A stretch of DNA of 64,000 bases, taken from the NCBI GenBank assembly GCA_964584775.1, contig CAZPBC010000007.1, forward strand, positions 1-64,000, written 5' to 3'. The notes below the pieces were generated by a model. The model searched no databases and had not been told where the DNA came from. It saw only the letters and a program-made list of their open reading frames with translations. Source of the DNA: CAZPBC01 sp964584775 (lineage in GTDB: Bacteria; Chlamydiota; Chlamydiia; Chlamydiales; SLFE01). The stretch's first letter is position 1. Each line of letters opens with the position of its first letter. The translations under genes and the position numbers were made by a program. Positions 38,940 through 49,216 of this stretch are shown here, piece by piece.

Positions 38940-41900
38940 TGTTCAAAGTGGATCTCTTTGTTGTGGATCATTTTGGTTAAAGGAGAGTGAGAACGCGTTT
39001 TAAAATGGAGCGAGTGGTGCCCTGAAAGCTCTATGAACGAGGGAGTTGAGTGGAGAAGCTCTAGCTCTACTAAACGGGTGATGTCGTAGGTCTTTTCACT
39101 TTTTGTGAAAACAATTCCCTCTTTTTGCAGTTCAAAGAACAGCTTTCCACTTCCGATATAGAGGGGGGGCCTTTTACTAAGCCAGTCGTCTAGTGAAGTT
39201 TTTTCTGTTGTTTTGAAAGACAAAGTGCCCGTTCCTTGAAAAGGGTTTTCTTTTGTAGGGTCGATGGTCAGCTCTGCGATTTCGAGTTGTGCACTTGTTT
39301 TGTTTTCATCCACTAGAGGAAAGAATCCGCGGTTGATGAGACTTTCGCATGAGGTGAGGGTCAGAGAGGGGATATGGAGTGCGTTTGCGATGAGCTCACA
39401 TTTTGCATTGACTGTAGCAGCTCCAATCGAACCAGTGAGTTCTTCCTTTTCTTTCTGGAGAGAGACCGGAATTCCTTTGTAGGTGCCGAGAACTTTTTCA
39501 GGGTAGAGGGCGGGTGTTGTTTGAAAAGCTCCGAAATTCCAATGGAAAGTGAGCTTGCTATCCGATCCATCATCGTAAAAAACCTGTGCTTTGAGTGGTG
39601 ACTCCTGTTCTGTTTGGAGGGTAAAGCATCCCGCCTTGGTATGAGCCACAACAGAGAGTTCTTGGTTGTCAAAACAGAGGTCGACTTTTTCTGCATCGAC
39701 ATTCCAACCAAAGAGTGGATAGGTGCAGGACGGAAGAGAAAGTGTTCCCCGGTAATGTTCATCCGTCACATCGAGATAAAGAGTGGCTACAAAGAGCTTT
39801 TCCATGTCAGCAAGAGTTGGAAAGAGGAAATTTTTTGTGAGTAGTTCGCTGAGTGTCTCTGCACCCACTACGACCGTCGCTCCACGCACCTGAAAGCGAC
39901 TTGGACTTCCGTCGAATGCAAACTGGGCTTCCAGGGTCTTTTTTTCGATTTCTTTTAGGGTTAACACACGCTCTTTAAAACTGAGGGAGAGTTTTTGTTC
40001 TAAGGGAAAGTCAAAACCACTGACATAGAAATGGTGGAGCTCTGCTTCGGACTGGAGATTGAGGGTATCGAGAGGATGTATGAGGTCAAAGGAAAAAAAA
40101 CCTTTTCGTGCGCTCAACTCTCCCTTTGGAGAGAGGGTGTAGAAGGGGGCGAGCAGAGTCGAGAGGCTATCGAGGTTGAGTTCCAAAAGATGCATTTGGC
40201 CATCGATTTGTTGACTTGAAAAATCGAAACTCCCTTCCATCGAAGCCATCAGTGCGTTTCCGAACTTTACCCCAAGAAAATCGAAGTGAATTTTTTCATT
40301 GTTCGTGCGAAAGTCTCCTGTGAGCGTGCAGTCTCCCACCGCCATTTGATCGATGCTCCAGTTGTCTTGGTTTTTACGGATATCCAGGTGGACAGCCCCT
40401 AGAGAAAGATCGTTGTGGGTCAGTTCAGCCGCAGATAGGACAATATTTTCATTCGCGTATTGCAGTTCAATTTCATCAAGCTGAAAAGGTCGCTTTAGAA
40501 GAACTTCTTTGACAGAAGGGGGAAGAGCTGAAGAGAAGAGGTGAAACTCACGATCTGTAAGAGAGTCTGCTTGGAGAGAAAGCGCACTCAAGGACCCTTC
40601 TCGGTTGAGATGAATGTCCAAGTTTTTGATGAGGGATTTTTGAAAATGGTTCTGTGTCCCCACTCCTACAAAATTCCACTCATCCGCTGTTTTTTCGACT
40701 CGTCCTTTAATACGTAGGAGATCGGAGACATGGTCATTCAAAGAGAGGTCCAGAATCTCATCGTCAAAAGTGGTGTGAGAGAACGTTAAAAGAAGTCCAT
40801 GAAGGGGAGTTCCCGGAAAGTCGAGGGTGGCAATGAGCTTTGGCAAGTTCCAGCGGTTTGAACCGAAGTCGTACGCGATACAGTACTCCAGATCGAGAAG
40901 GTTGCCTTCAGAAAAGAGTGTGAAACACTCCTGGTTGAATTTTCCTGTCATTTCTCCTGTCAGGGTCGTGACCCCTTTTTCATAGACAACTGTGACTTGG
41001 GATTCTTCTGTTAAACTAACCAGTTCCCCTTCTAAAGGAAAAAGATGCATGAAATTTGGGGTGACGACGTAAGGGTGAAGGTCTTCAAGTCTGCCTGAGA
41101 AGTGTGTAGGGAAAAGTTGAGCAGTGAAGTGGTCGACGGAGCAAAATTTGATCCCCACTGAGGCAAGAAAGTGGCTTTTTCCCAAGCTAGCCTGGAATTT
41201 CTCAAAGTGCAGTTGGTTGTTTTTCCATGTCAGTTGAGTGGAGATTTCTCGGATGGTTTTTGAAGGCTGTTCTATAACAAAGCTAGCATCACTGATATCT
41301 GCTCGACACTCTAGATCTCGCCCACTGGTGAATTCGAAGGGAGTGGGGCAAGCAATGAAAAGAGCCCATTCTGAGCAGTGGAGGGTTGAGTTGGCGAGTG
41401 TCCCTGAAGTGTGGATCTCTCCATTGGCGTATTCACCGGTGAGGTTTAGGTCAGAGGTGAGCTCAAGTTTGCCAGGCAACTCACAGTCGAGCTGCAACCC
41501 GTTGATTTCAAACACGACCTCGCTGGTTCCTAGATGGCTGAGTTGAAGCTCGAAAGGGTGAGGACTCAGAGATCTCATCCGAGCTTTAGCAAACAGGTCT
41601 AAGGATTTTGCTTTGAGGTTGCAAAACCCTTCGACGTGAATAGGGTCTTCAAAAAGTGGGAGATTTTCAAGGACGCTGAGTTTTGGAAGGTCTCCTTCGA
41701 GTGTGAAGTGTATGCCGCTGTTCTCCTCACTCGAAGCCTGAAGAAGGAAGCTGCTATCGAGGGTGACATGGATCTGCTCTTTTTCTTTCCCAAATTGAAA
41801 ATGCCTAAAAGGAAGCTGCTCTTGGCCATAAAAAAGGATCCCAGCTGAGCTCTGTATCGCCAGTTTTTCATCCATTTGGATTTGGAGCTGTTTTCCTCTC

Positions 41901-42628
41901 CACATTAGATCTCCAAGTCGGGCCTCATTTTCGATTTCAAGTGAAGCTACAACCCCCTCCTTGTCTATTAGAATCCCACCAGAGACCTCAGCTACAAGGG
42001 GTAAAGGCAAAAAGTTGAGAAATGCCCCATCGATAAGATCGGAAGGAGCCTTATCGAGTTTGAGCTCGAGCGTCGCCTCTGTAAAGGAGAGAGCCAGTTG
42101 AGACCCCATCTCGAATTTTCCGGTGAGTCCATTTTTCGTATCCAACTTAAAGTGAATTGGATAGGAGTTTTTCTTTAGCGTAGTGTTGCCGGAAAAATCA
42201 AAATGAAGGAGGTGGGTAAAAAGGTGCTGCTTCTTCGAAATGAGTTTCTGGAAGTGTTCAGGGGAAAGGTGGAGACGAGTTTGGGGGCTCCAACTGAGTG
42301 TGTCGCTTTTGAAAGTGGATTCTACGCGCCGCTCATTCCAATGGATCTCCATGTTGAGGTGTAGAGAATCAAAGGTGAGGGAGTCGAAGTCGAGAACACT
42401 TTCTTTTGCTGGGTCGAGGGAGACACCTTGAAGAAGGTACTCTGTGGCAGAGAGCTGCTGGATATGATTGACGCGGAGTTTATATCCTAAGTTGTTGTAA
42501 ATCTGGCTCTTAACATTTTTTATCAGAAGCGTTTTCTTCACGGAGGGGTAACTGACGAGAAGTGTGATGAGGAAGAGGAGGCAGAGGGAAGTCACGAGGG
42601 TGATTCTTTTCATGCGGTGAGTATACAT
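38936..42628 (-). CDS. Giant AsmA/TamB-like envelope protein
   Basis: A 1230-residue protein with a single N-terminal signal-anchor (ITLVTSLCLLFLITLLVSYP) and a very long beta-rich periplasmic part. This is the architecture of the AsmA/TamB/YhdP (DUF3971) family, long bridge-like proteins thought to move phospholipids between the inner and outer membrane or help outer-membrane protein insertion. Repeated short beta segments (for example SLDSLSTLLAPFYTLSPKGE, typical of AsmA-like C-terminal regions) support this. A second ATG five codons in (MKRITLV) is an equally good start. Classification is by architecture. Confidence 0.7.
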   Translation of the reverse strand: MYTHRMKRITLVTSLCLLFLITLLVSYPSVKKTLLIKNVKSQIYNNLGYKLRVNHIQQLSATEYLLQGVSLDPAKESVLDFDSLTFDSLHLNMEIHWNERRVESTFKSDTLSWSPQTRLHLSPEHFQKLISKKQHLFTHLLHFDFSGNTTLKKNSYPIHFKLDTKNGLTGKFEMGSQLALSFTEATLELKLDKAPSDLIDGAFLNFLPLPLVAEVSGGILIDKEGVVASLEIENEARLGDLMWRGKQLQIQMDEKLAIQSSAGILFYGQEQLPFRHFQFGKEKEQIHVTLDSSFLLQASSEENSGIHFTLEGDLPKLSVLENLPLFEDPIHVEGFCNLKAKSLDLFAKARMRSLSPHPFELQLSHLGTSEVVFEINGLQLDCELPGKLELTSDLNLTGEYANGEIHTSGTLANSTLHCSEWALFIACPTPFEFTSGRDLECRADISDASFVIEQPSKTIREISTQLTWKNNQLHFEKFQASLGKSHFLASVGIKFCSVDHFTAQLFPTHFSGRLEDLHPYVVTPNFMHLFPLEGELVSLTEESQVTVVYEKGVTTLTGEMTGKFNQECFTLFSEGNLLDLEYCIAYDFGSNRWNLPKLIATLDFPGTPLHGLLLTFSHTTFDDEILDLSLNDHVSDLLRIKGRVEKTADEWNFVGVGTQNHFQKSLIKNLDIHLNREGSLSALSLQADSLTDREFHLFSSALPPSVKEVLLKRPFQLDEIELQYANENIVLSAAELTHNDLSLGAVHLDIRKNQDNWSIDQMAVGDCTLTGDFRTNNEKIHFDFLGVKFGNALMASMEGSFDFSSQQIDGQMHLLELNLDSLSTLLAPFYTLSPKGELSARKGFFSFDLIHPLDTLNLQSEAELHHFYVSGFDFPLEQKLSLSFKERVLTLKEIEKKTLEAQFAFDGSPSRFQVRGATVVVGAETLSELLTKNFLFPTLADMEKLFVATLYLDVTDEHYRGTLSLPSCTYPLFGWNVDAEKVDLCFDNQELSVVAHTKAGCFTLQTEQESPLKAQVFYDDGSDSKLTFHWNFGAFQTTPALYPEKVLGTYKGIPVSLQKEKEELTGSIGAATVNAKCELIANALHIPSLTLTSCESLINRGFFPLVDENKTSAQLEIAELTIDPTKENPFQGTGTLSFKTTEKTSLDDWLSKRPPLYIGSGKLFFELQKEGIVFTKSEKTYDITRLVELELLHSTPSFIELSGHHSLHFKTRSHSPLTKMIHNKEIHFEQ

Positions 42629-42693
42629 TTCATTTGATTTTTGGGGTGCAGATCGCTTAGGCTGAGCAAAAAACTTTTTATTGAATAGTTGTT

Positions 42694-44223
42694 ATGCTTA
42701 GAAAACTCCTCGACTACCAGTCCTCCCTTGCGGAACGCAATCGATTCTTTAAAACTTTACAACCCGCTCTAAACGCGCTTGACACCTTTCTCTTTGAGGC
42801 GGATGTCAAAACCGCACAGGCTCCCCATATTCGCGACGCTGTGGATATCAAACGCTGGATGGTGCTGGTAGTGGTCGCCCTCTTCCCTGCGATCCTAGTG
42901 GCGATCTGGAATACAGGACTCCAAAGTTTTGTCTACTCAAGTGGCGACTACCAGTTGATGGATGAATACCTCGCTTCTCTCGGTTCTTTAGGTGACTATT
43001 TTGGATTTGCTTTCAAAAATCAGCGTTTTTTGACCATCCTCTATCTAGGAGCTGCTTCATTCATCCCCGTGATGCTTGTTTCCTATATCGCCGGTGGGAC
43101 GGTGGAGGCCATTTTTGCGATTGTACGCCGCCACGAGATTGCGGAAGGATTTTTAGTAACTGGGATGCTTGTTCCGCTGATTCTTCCTCCTACGATCCCT
43201 CTTTGGATGGTCGCCGTCGGCGTGGCCGTTGGCATCATCCTGAGTAAAGAGCTTTTTGGGGGAACGGGAATGAATATCATGAATCCTGCCATGGCTTGCC
43301 GTGCATTCCTCTTCTTTGCGTACCCGACTAAACTCTCAGGAGATGTATGGGTCGGTCTCAATAGCACCACTGTTCGTGAAAGTCTTGTCAAAATGAACAA
43401 CGCTGCAGGCCGATCTGGTGTGGATGGGTATACGCAAGCGACGAAGCTCGCCCAGTTCAATGTGACCCCAGACATCAAGCAGATCCATACAAGCGCCATT
43501 GCAACGAACAACTTGGGCAGTGCTGTCGATCATTATCCCCTGATCCAGAAGCTTTTTGATAAGTGGAGTGCCGCACAGGAGGGAGTGATGAAGCTCGGAA
43601 GTTTGACAGCTGACCAGCTGAAAGCTTTTGTCACTGGAGCAGTCAGCGAAGGTGGACTTGGACTCAATCCTGGTAGCTATATCGATGCCTACCGTTTTGC
43701 CGGACTGCAGTACAACCTCGGTGACACGAACGGTGATTGGCTCTTTTTCTTAGGAAACAAACTCGGTTCGATGGGAGAGCCTAGTGGTCTCGCTTGTATC
43801 TTAGGTGCTTTGATCATCGCTCTTGTTGGAGTGGGTTCCTGGAGGACCATGCTTTCAGTGATTGTCGGAGCTTTTTTTGCTGCCTCTTGCTTTGAGTGGG
43901 GATCTCATCTCCTTGGAGGAGAAGGAGGAGCCTGGACTGCTGCTACTTACGGTTTTCCGGCTTACAAACACTTATTATTGGGGGGGCTTGCCTTTGGTCT
44001 TGTTTATATGGCCACAGATCCCGTCTCTTCGCCCGACACGGGGCTGGGCCGTGTGATCTACGGTTTTATGATCGGCCTAGTTGTCATTGTCATCCGTGTG
44101 ATCAACCCTGCCTTTCCCGAAGGCGTGATGCTCGCTATTATTTTGGCAAACTGTTTCCACCCCTTGATCGACTACTATGTCGTTCTTAAATCTAGGAGAA
44201 AACGCCGTGTCGCCCTCGCCTAA
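42694..44223 (+). CDS. nqrB: Na+-translocating NADH:quinone reductase subunit B
   Basis: Membrane subunit of the sodium-pumping NADH dehydrogenase. About ten membrane helices begin at MVLVVVALFPAILVAIWNTG. The covalent-FMN threonine site is in VDGYTQATKLA (usual SGAT; here QAT, with the threonine kept). Length 509 agrees with chlamydial NqrB, which has an inserted loop. The start codon has no obvious ribosome-binding site. It is first in nqrBCDE; nqrA and nqrF are not in the window, as I recall for Chlamydia. Confidence 0.95.
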   Translation: MLRKLLDYQSSLAERNRFFKTLQPALNALDTFLFEADVKTAQAPHIRDAVDIKRWMVLVVVALFPAILVAIWNTGLQSFVYSSGDYQLMDEYLASLGSLGDYFGFAFKNQRFLTILYLGAASFIPVMLVSYIAGGTVEAIFAIVRRHEIAEGFLVTGMLVPLILPPTIPLWMVAVGVAVGIILSKELFGGTGMNIMNPAMACRAFLFFAYPTKLSGDVWVGLNSTTVRESLVKMNNAAGRSGVDGYTQATKLAQFNVTPDIKQIHTSAIATNNLGSAVDHYPLIQKLFDKWSAAQEGVMKLGSLTADQLKAFVTGAVSEGGLGLNPGSYIDAYRFAGLQYNLGDTNGDWLFFLGNKLGSMGEPSGLACILGALIIALVGVGSWRTMLSVIVGAFFAASCFEWGSHLLGGEGGAWTAATYGFPAYKHLLLGGLAFGLVYMATDPVSSPDTGLGRVIYGFMIGLVVIVIRVINPAFPEGVMLAIILANCFHPLIDYYVVLKSRRKRRVALA

Positions 44224-45124
44224 ACCGATACCGACCAACCGTTACACGATTTTCTTTATCATGGCACTCAGCTTTGTTTGTGCCTTGATCCTCTCCCTCA
44301 TGGCGAGCGCGCTTCGAGGGCCTCAAGAAATCGCTGAGGAGCTGGACCGTAGCGGGCAGATGATGATGGCAGCGCGTATCTTGAGCCCAGAAGGGTACTT
44401 CCAAATCGATGAAAAGGGCGACTTTGTTCCCGCTAAACTGGAACAAGGAATCCATCTTGTCGCCACCACGGAAGACCCGACTCATCCCGACCGACGCGAA
44501 TTGTTCGAAATGTACCGCGAGCGCATTGTACCGATGTTGGTCAATCGAAAAGGGGAGCTTTCGACTTTCGAGAAGCAGGGAATTGATCAAGCGAAATATA
44601 TCGACGAACACCGAAAAGTAGGGTACTACACACTTCCGTGGATGTTGATCTACAAAGTCCTCCCCAACCCAGAAGCAGGGCAAAAACCCTCTGAAGAGGG
44701 TAAAGCTGCCGCTTGGGTGATTCCCGTGAATGGGTATGGACTATGGGATGCGATCTACGGATACCTCGCTCTTTCTACAAACGGGGATACTGTGATTGGA
44801 ATCTCTTGGTACGATCAGAAGGAGACACCTGGCCTTGGTGCGGTGATTACGGAGCCGGGTTGGCAGGAACAGTTCCATGGAAAGCTGATCTTTGAAGAGG
44901 GGCCAGATGGAAAGACCGATTTTGAGACGGCACCGCTTGGCTTAACAGTGGTGCGTGGAAAAGTGGAAAATGTGATTGGGGATAAGCCCAAAGCAAAAAG
45001 CTCGATCGATGGAATTCCAGGAGCCACACTGACTGGAAATGGGGTGACGAGTGCCTACCACGACGTCCTGAAACCCTACCGTGCTTTTTTAATCAAACTT
45101 CATGAATCCTCGGAGGATCAATAA
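44207..45124 (+). CDS. nqrC: Na+-translocating NADH:quinone reductase subunit C
   Basis: One N-terminal membrane helix (YTIFFIMALSFVCALILSLM) and a periplasmic FMN domain. The flavin-attachment motif near the C-terminus reads GIPGATLTGNGVTSAYHDVL (usual SGATLTS; proline replaces serine, threonine remains). The start is taken as the GTG at 44207 because TAGGAGAAA lies seven bases upstream; an ATG 30 bases earlier (44177) has no such site. The gene overlaps the end of nqrB by 17 bases. Confidence 0.93.
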   Translation: MSPSPKPIPTNRYTIFFIMALSFVCALILSLMASALRGPQEIAEELDRSGQMMMAARILSPEGYFQIDEKGDFVPAKLEQGIHLVATTEDPTHPDRRELFEMYRERIVPMLVNRKGELSTFEKQGIDQAKYIDEHRKVGYYTLPWMLIYKVLPNPEAGQKPSEEGKAAAWVIPVNGYGLWDAIYGYLALSTNGDTVIGISWYDQKETPGLGAVITEPGWQEQFHGKLIFEEGPDGKTDFETAPLGLTVVRGKVENVIGDKPKAKSSIDGIPGATLTGNGVTSAYHDVLKPYRAFLIKLHESSEDQ

Positions 45125-45127
45125 GCA

Positions 45128-45763
45128 ATGAGTCGTCCCTCAAACCTTCACTATTTTAGCGACCAACTGTTGAGAAGCAACCAGGTGCTAGTGGCCATCT
45201 TAGGGATCTGTTCGGCACTCGCGATTACCAATAAACTTGCCATTGCTGTGACAATGGGACTCTCTGTCACTTTTGTGACAGCCTGCTCTTCCTTTTTTGT
45301 CTCTCTACTCCGTAATTACACACCTGCCAGTGTCCGGATGATCACACAGCTTGCAATCATTTCCGTTTTCGTGATCATCATTGATAACTTTTTGCATGCT
45401 TACTTTTTTCAAAGCTGGAAAGTGATGACCGTCTTTGTCGGATTGATTATCACCAACTGTATCGTGATGGGCCGTGCGGAAGGAATGGCAAAAAACGTGA
45501 CACCTTGGCCCGCCTTTTTAGATGGAGCGGGTGCGGGAATGGGCTATGCGCTGGTGCTTGTCGTTGTCGGTTTTATCCGAGAGTTATTTGGTTTTGGTCA
45601 ACTCTTTGGTTACCAAGTCGTTCCTCTCTCTTGGTATGCAACAGCAGAAGCGCCTTCTGCGTATGAAAACTTTGGACTGATGGTGAGCCCCCCTGCGGCA
45701 TTTTTTATCATTGGACTTCTCATCTGGATCATTAACTTAACTGTGAACAAGGAAGCGGCATAA
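45128..45763 (+). CDS. nqrD: Na+-translocating NADH:quinone reductase subunit D
   Basis: Six-helix membrane protein of the Nqr/Rnf family. The conserved segment VGLIITNCIVMGRAEGMAKN contains the ITNC iron-ligand cysteine, and a second cysteine lies in TFVTACSSFFVSLLR. Length 211 is standard. GGAGGA precedes the ATG, which follows the nqrC stop by three bases. Paired with NqrE it binds the 2Fe-2S centre in the membrane. Confidence 0.96.
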   Translation: MSRPSNLHYFSDQLLRSNQVLVAILGICSALAITNKLAIAVTMGLSVTFVTACSSFFVSLLRNYTPASVRMITQLAIISVFVIIIDNFLHAYFFQSWKVMTVFVGLIITNCIVMGRAEGMAKNVTPWPAFLDGAGAGMGYALVLVVVGFIRELFGFGQLFGYQVVPLSWYATAEAPSAYENFGLMVSPPAAFFIIGLLIWIINLTVNKEAA

Positions 45764-45765
45764 TT

Positions 45766-46521
45766 ATGTGGATGGGTGCTTACGAACCAATCAATCTTCT
45801 CGGACTCTTAATCCAGTCGATTTTTATTGAAAACTTCCTTTTGGCGAATTTCTTGGGGATGTGTACCTACCTCGCATGCTCAGCGAAGTTAAAAACAGCA
45901 AATGGTCTAGGGGTTGCGGTGGTGGTCGTTCTGACGATTGCAGGGATCTTGAATTGGATGGTATTCCATTTTATCAGTGGACCAGGGGCCCTCTCCTGGC
46001 TTGAAGCGCTGGGACTGGATATGGCTGGAATCAACCTCAACTTCCTCACCTTCCTTCTCTTTATCTCAGTGATTGCCGCCTCCGTACAGATTCTTGAGAT
46101 TGTGATTGAAAAGTTCTCTCCCGCTCTCTACATGTCTTTGGGTCTCTACCTTCCTCTCATCACCGTGAACTGCGCCATTTTGGGAGCGTGTCTTTTCGCA
46201 ATGACTAGAGAGTATCCTTTCATTCCTAACTTGGTCTATGTCTTCGGTTCAGGAGTCGGCTGGTGGCTGGCGATTGCCCTGATTGCAGCGATCCGTGAGA
46301 AGATCACCGTTTCCCATGTCGTTCCCGGTATGAAAGGGATGGGCATCACCTTTGTGATGACAGGGCTCATGTCGATGGCCTTTATGGGATTCACAGGGAT
46401 CAAACTGGCAGTCCCGACAGGGGGAGCGAAAACGGAGGTCGTTGCAGAGGCTAATGCGCCGATAGCGCCAGAAGCATTGCCTCGCCCATCTACACCGAAT
46501 GATGCCTCGCCCTCCACTTAA
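45766..46521 (+). CDS. nqrE: Na+-translocating NADH:quinone reductase subunit E
   Basis: Six-helix partner of NqrD. Family landmarks are FLLANFLGMCTYLACSAKLK and LYLPLITVNCAILGACLFAM with the iron-ligand cysteine. The protein has 251 residues, about 45 more than in other bacteria. The extra part is a Pro/Ala/Thr-rich C-terminal tail (APIAPEALPRPSTPNDASPS), hydrophilic and probably disordered. The start MWMGAYEPINLL follows nqrD by two bases. Last gene of the operon; convergent with gcvPB. Confidence 0.95.
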   Translation: MWMGAYEPINLLGLLIQSIFIENFLLANFLGMCTYLACSAKLKTANGLGVAVVVVLTIAGILNWMVFHFISGPGALSWLEALGLDMAGINLNFLTFLLFISVIAASVQILEIVIEKFSPALYMSLGLYLPLITVNCAILGACLFAMTREYPFIPNLVYVFGSGVGWWLAIALIAAIREKITVSHVVPGMKGMGITFVMTGLMSMAFMGFTGIKLAVPTGGAKTEVVAEANAPIAPEALPRPSTPNDASPST

Positions 46522-46541
46522 GATATAAATAGTAATCCAGG

Positions 46542-47978
<1,437 letters not shown>

Positions 47979-48154
47979 CGGGGTCGATTCTACCTTAAAA
48001 TCCTCTTCTTGCGAAGGGTATTTATAAGAATCTTTCCGTCATCCATTCAGCCTAAGGGTGAAAGATTCTAGAATGAGCTTCATGAAGAATTTCCTATCTC
48101 AAGAAGAAAAAAAGAGTTATGCTTTTTTTATCGAAGGATCATGAGGAGAAGTTG

Positions 48155-49213
48155 ATGCAACCGGTGGGAGTTAAAGTCGAAGTGAAAGAAGAGCCAGGTG
48201 GAGTTGCTGGCTCGGCCTGGAATCAGGAGGATGCTTTTCTTAGCATGATAGAAGACAATCCCGATCTCCTTCAAGACATGAGTTTGCAACTTCGAGGGGA
48301 TCCAAATGTGATTGCAGCAGGGTTTAATCACAGCCGCGGCGAGGCTATGCAGTATGCGGATGACAGGTTAAAGAGAGATCAGGATTTCATTCTAGAGAAT
48401 GTGAGTTACTGGACTCAGATGATTTTAAAGCATATCGACAAGGCTCTGCTCCGTGATCGAGATTTTGTCTTAAAGCTGGTTGCCAAGTCCCACTATCTTT
48501 TTAATTATGCTGCTCCAAGTTTAAAGAAGGATGAAACGTTCCTATTAGAAGTTTGTCGTGTGAGCCCGCTCGCTCTAACTTATATGGATTCGAAATTAAA
48601 GAAGAAGAAGTCCTTTGCCCTGCAGCTGCTAGAGATTTCAGGATTGGCTCTCGGAGCTATAGATGAGATGTATTACAGCGACAAAGAGGTGGTCTTAGCA
48701 GCCATCGATGAGAAAGTTTTGCAAATTTGGTTTCGCATCAGTAAAGACCTTCAAAAAGACCGCGATGTGTTGATCAAAGCGACGCAGTTTGGGAGAGCTG
48801 TCTATAGCCCAAAACTGCGAAAAGATCCCGCATTTTTGATTGAGGTGATTCGAGGCAATGCAGCCTTTCTAAAACAGGTTCAAAAGCCGCTTTTAGAGGA
48901 TCGATCGTTTGTTCTGCGCGCGGTCATTGTAAATCATGAGGCACTGAAAGCAGCACCATTAAAATATAAAAGGGATCAACGTTTTCTATTAGACGCGATC
49001 TCCGAAAATGCCCGTGTTCTTCAAAGTGTTCCAATCTCGCTTAGGAAAAATGTCGAGTTTCTTACACGCGCTGTGGAAACGAATCCTGAAGCGAAAACCT
49101 ATATTCCTGCTAAATTAAGGCCTTCGGTAGTGACTGGAACTAGCAGCTCAACGCCTCCTACAGGAAAAAGGAAGGTAGAAAGGGCAGCGGGTTCAAGAAA
49201 GCGACACCGGTAG
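48155..49213 (+). CDS. DUF4116-repeat protein with basic C-terminal tail
   Basis: A 352-residue protein composed of about ten 23-25 residue helical repeats of the DUF4116 type, each of form YADDRLKRDQDFILENV or ALLRDRDFVLKLVAKS. DUF4116 occurs mainly in amoeba-infecting bacteria and viruses. The C-terminus ends GKRKVERAAGSRKRHR, which resembles a bipartite nuclear localisation signal. The start at MQPVGVKVEVKEEPGG is chosen for its GAGGAGA site; an earlier ATG (48119) overlaps a likely TATGCT -10 box. It sits between gcvPA and gcvPB in the opposite direction. A host-directed role is inference. Confidence 0.82.
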   Translation: MQPVGVKVEVKEEPGGVAGSAWNQEDAFLSMIEDNPDLLQDMSLQLRGDPNVIAAGFNHSRGEAMQYADDRLKRDQDFILENVSYWTQMILKHIDKALLRDRDFVLKLVAKSHYLFNYAAPSLKKDETFLLEVCRVSPLALTYMDSKLKKKKSFALQLLEISGLALGAIDEMYYSDKEVVLAAIDEKVLQIWFRISKDLQKDRDVLIKATQFGRAVYSPKLRKDPAFLIEVIRGNAAFLKQVQKPLLEDRSFVLRAVIVNHEALKAAPLKYKRDQRFLLDAISENARVLQSVPISLRKNVEFLTRAVETNPEAKTYIPAKLRPSVVTGTSSSTPPTGKRKVERAAGSRKRHR

Positions 49214-49216
49214 GTC

